Assembly: GCA_964641945.1 (NCBI GenBank)
Contig: CAZXLQ010000050.1
Span: forward strand, 1-22,441
Length of the DNA: 22,441 nucleotides
Direction of reading: 5' to 3'
From: JADIYM01 sp964641945
GTDB taxonomy: Bacteria > Acidobacteriota > Blastocatellia > UBA7656 > JADIYM01
Part shown: positions 21,734 through 22,441 of the stretch, piece by piece
Layout: every line of letters begins with the position of its first letter
How positions within the stretch are numbered: position 1 is the stretch's first letter
Position numbers and translations under genes: made by a program
Notes under the pieces: model-generated
Seen by the model: the letters and a program-made list of their open reading frames with translations, nothing else
Databases searched by the model: none
What the model was told of the DNA's origin: nothing

Positions 21734-22441
21734 CTACCTCGCCTTGCGTACCCGGAAGTCGGCGTCGCTCTCGTCGGAGGCAGCCAGTCCCTCGCGTGTC
21801 GTGACGACGACGCGGATCCGGTAGTGCTTGCCCTTGGCGAGGTCCGAGGGAATAGTCCACGCGTAGCTCCCGGCGGCGGGATCGTCCACGGTTGCGACCT
21901 TCGTCCCGAACGTCGCTCCGCTGTCCGCCGACAGCCACAATTCGGCGGACGCGATATCGTCCGACCCATCGACCGACCAGCGCACCTCGATCGTCTGCCC
22001 GCGTCGCGGCTTCTCTCCACCGTTCGGCGTGACGACCCGCACGACCGGCTCGACTGGCGCATCCGCCTTCGGATGCCGCGAGAAGAACTCCCAGATCAAT
22101 TCCGACGCCGAGATCTCCTGCGTCGGTTCGTCGCCAATGGGATTTCCCGCGCCCCCTGGCCAGGCGTGGCCGCCGTCCACGATCGTGTAGAGCACGACCT
22201 CGGTGCCGCGCACCCCGCCTCCGTACGTGTCGGTAATGATGTTGCCCGACGGGCTCGTCTCGGTCACCGGCGCGGTCGAACACTGATCTCGCGCCACCCA
22301 GAAGTTGATTGCCGAACTCACCGGCTGATCCACGCGCGGGTATAGCGTTTCGGGTCCGACTCCTCCGTTGTAGGGCACGTGCTGGTCGTTGGTCCCGTGA
22401 AACACGATGACCGGCAGCGGATCCGTCGGTGTGCACGTCGT
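21734..22441 (-). CDS. PHB-depolymerase/feruloyl-esterase-like hydrolase, 3' part only
   Basis: The gene enters from the right edge on the minus strand, so its 5' part and nucleophile Ser lie outside; 235 codons plus the stop are visible. The alpha/beta-hydrolase end shows the acid residue in VFHGTNDQHVPYNGG and the catalytic His in VDGGHAWPGG, the order and spacing of the LpqC/PHB-depolymerase esterase family. Cys in WVARDQC is a typical disulfide position. After FFSRHP, a C-terminal beta-sandwich of about 95 residues (VRVVTPNGGE, TIEVRWSV, YAWTIP, YRIRVVVT) resembles domains often appended to exported enzymes. The protein is probably secreted. No true start can be assigned here. Confidence 0.85.
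   Translation of the reverse strand, partial: TTCTPTDPLPVIVFHGTNDQHVPYNGGVGPETLYPRVDQPVSSAINFWVARDQCSTAPVTETSPSGNIITDTYGGGVRGTEVVLYTIVDGGHAWPGGAGNPIGDEPTQEISASELIWEFFSRHPKADAPVEPVVRVVTPNGGEKPRRGQTIEVRWSVDGSDDIASAELWLSADSGATFGTKVATVDDPAAGSYAWTIPSDLAKGKHYRIRVVVTTREGLAASDESDADFRVRKAR

Overview
The window is GC-rich bacterial chromosome. It most likely comes from an Acidobacteriota genome, probably a soil or sediment lineage. The best lineage marker is a PadR-type regulator directly followed by a ~925-residue MacB/FtsX permease. That pair matches the expanded 'acidobacterial PadR / acidobacterial duplicated orphan permease (ADOP)' families. A large carboxypeptidase-regulatory-domain TonB receptor and hairpin repeats in most intergenic gaps fit the same assignment. 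I see no rRNA, tRNA, CRISPR array, transposase or phage gene, so this looks like a stable chromosomal segment rather than an island.

Layout, left to right. An exported M20 metallopeptidase (+) converges on a small exported protein of unknown function (-). The PadR-ADOP operon (+) has a perfect 11-bp inverted repeat over its promoter. Next come a translationally coupled pair of minus-strand membrane proteins (a His/Cys-containing, possibly caspase-fold protein and a small hydrophobic partner) and a GT39-type glycosyltransferase (-). A minus-strand run follows: an exported TPR protein, a LytS-like histidine kinase and a LytTR response regulator. Diverging from the TPR gene is a 1052-residue TonB-dependent receptor (+) with a clear rho-independent terminator. 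A zinc-ribbon/RDD membrane protein (-) diverges from an aromatic-amino-acid-type PLP decarboxylase (+), which converges on a NicO-family metal transporter (-). Then come an ArsR-SRPBCC operon (+), an AlkD-like DNA glycosylase (+), a zinc-ribbon two-helix membrane protein (+), and the 3'-terminal part of an exported PHB-depolymerase-like esterase (-) that runs off the right edge.

The most striking unexplained structure is between the genes. Twelve of the fifteen gaps longer than about 70 bp carry a large imperfect hairpin (about 85-120 bp), and a thirteenth carries a fragment of one. All five convergent gaps, all five tandem gaps and two of four divergent gaps have one. Two related families (A, three copies; B, six copies) have arms built from tandem 8-nt units of the form NCTYYGYG, ended by a fixed cap (AGAAAC in A, TGCGAAGC in B). 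The caps face the loop in some copies and the outside in others. In one copy the two arms differ by exactly two octamers. A third family (C) also has an 8-nt unit (AATCCTGT). Families D and E are further inverted repeats without the octamer pattern. Together they look like a non-coding, modular, dispersed palindromic element system.

Regulation visible in the sequence includes the PadR promoter with its inverted repeat, an ArsR promoter that appears leaderless with two tandem AACC-N4-GGTT dyads, and the terminator after the TonB receptor gene. Functional calls are by motif and sequence recognition only; no database search was possible.
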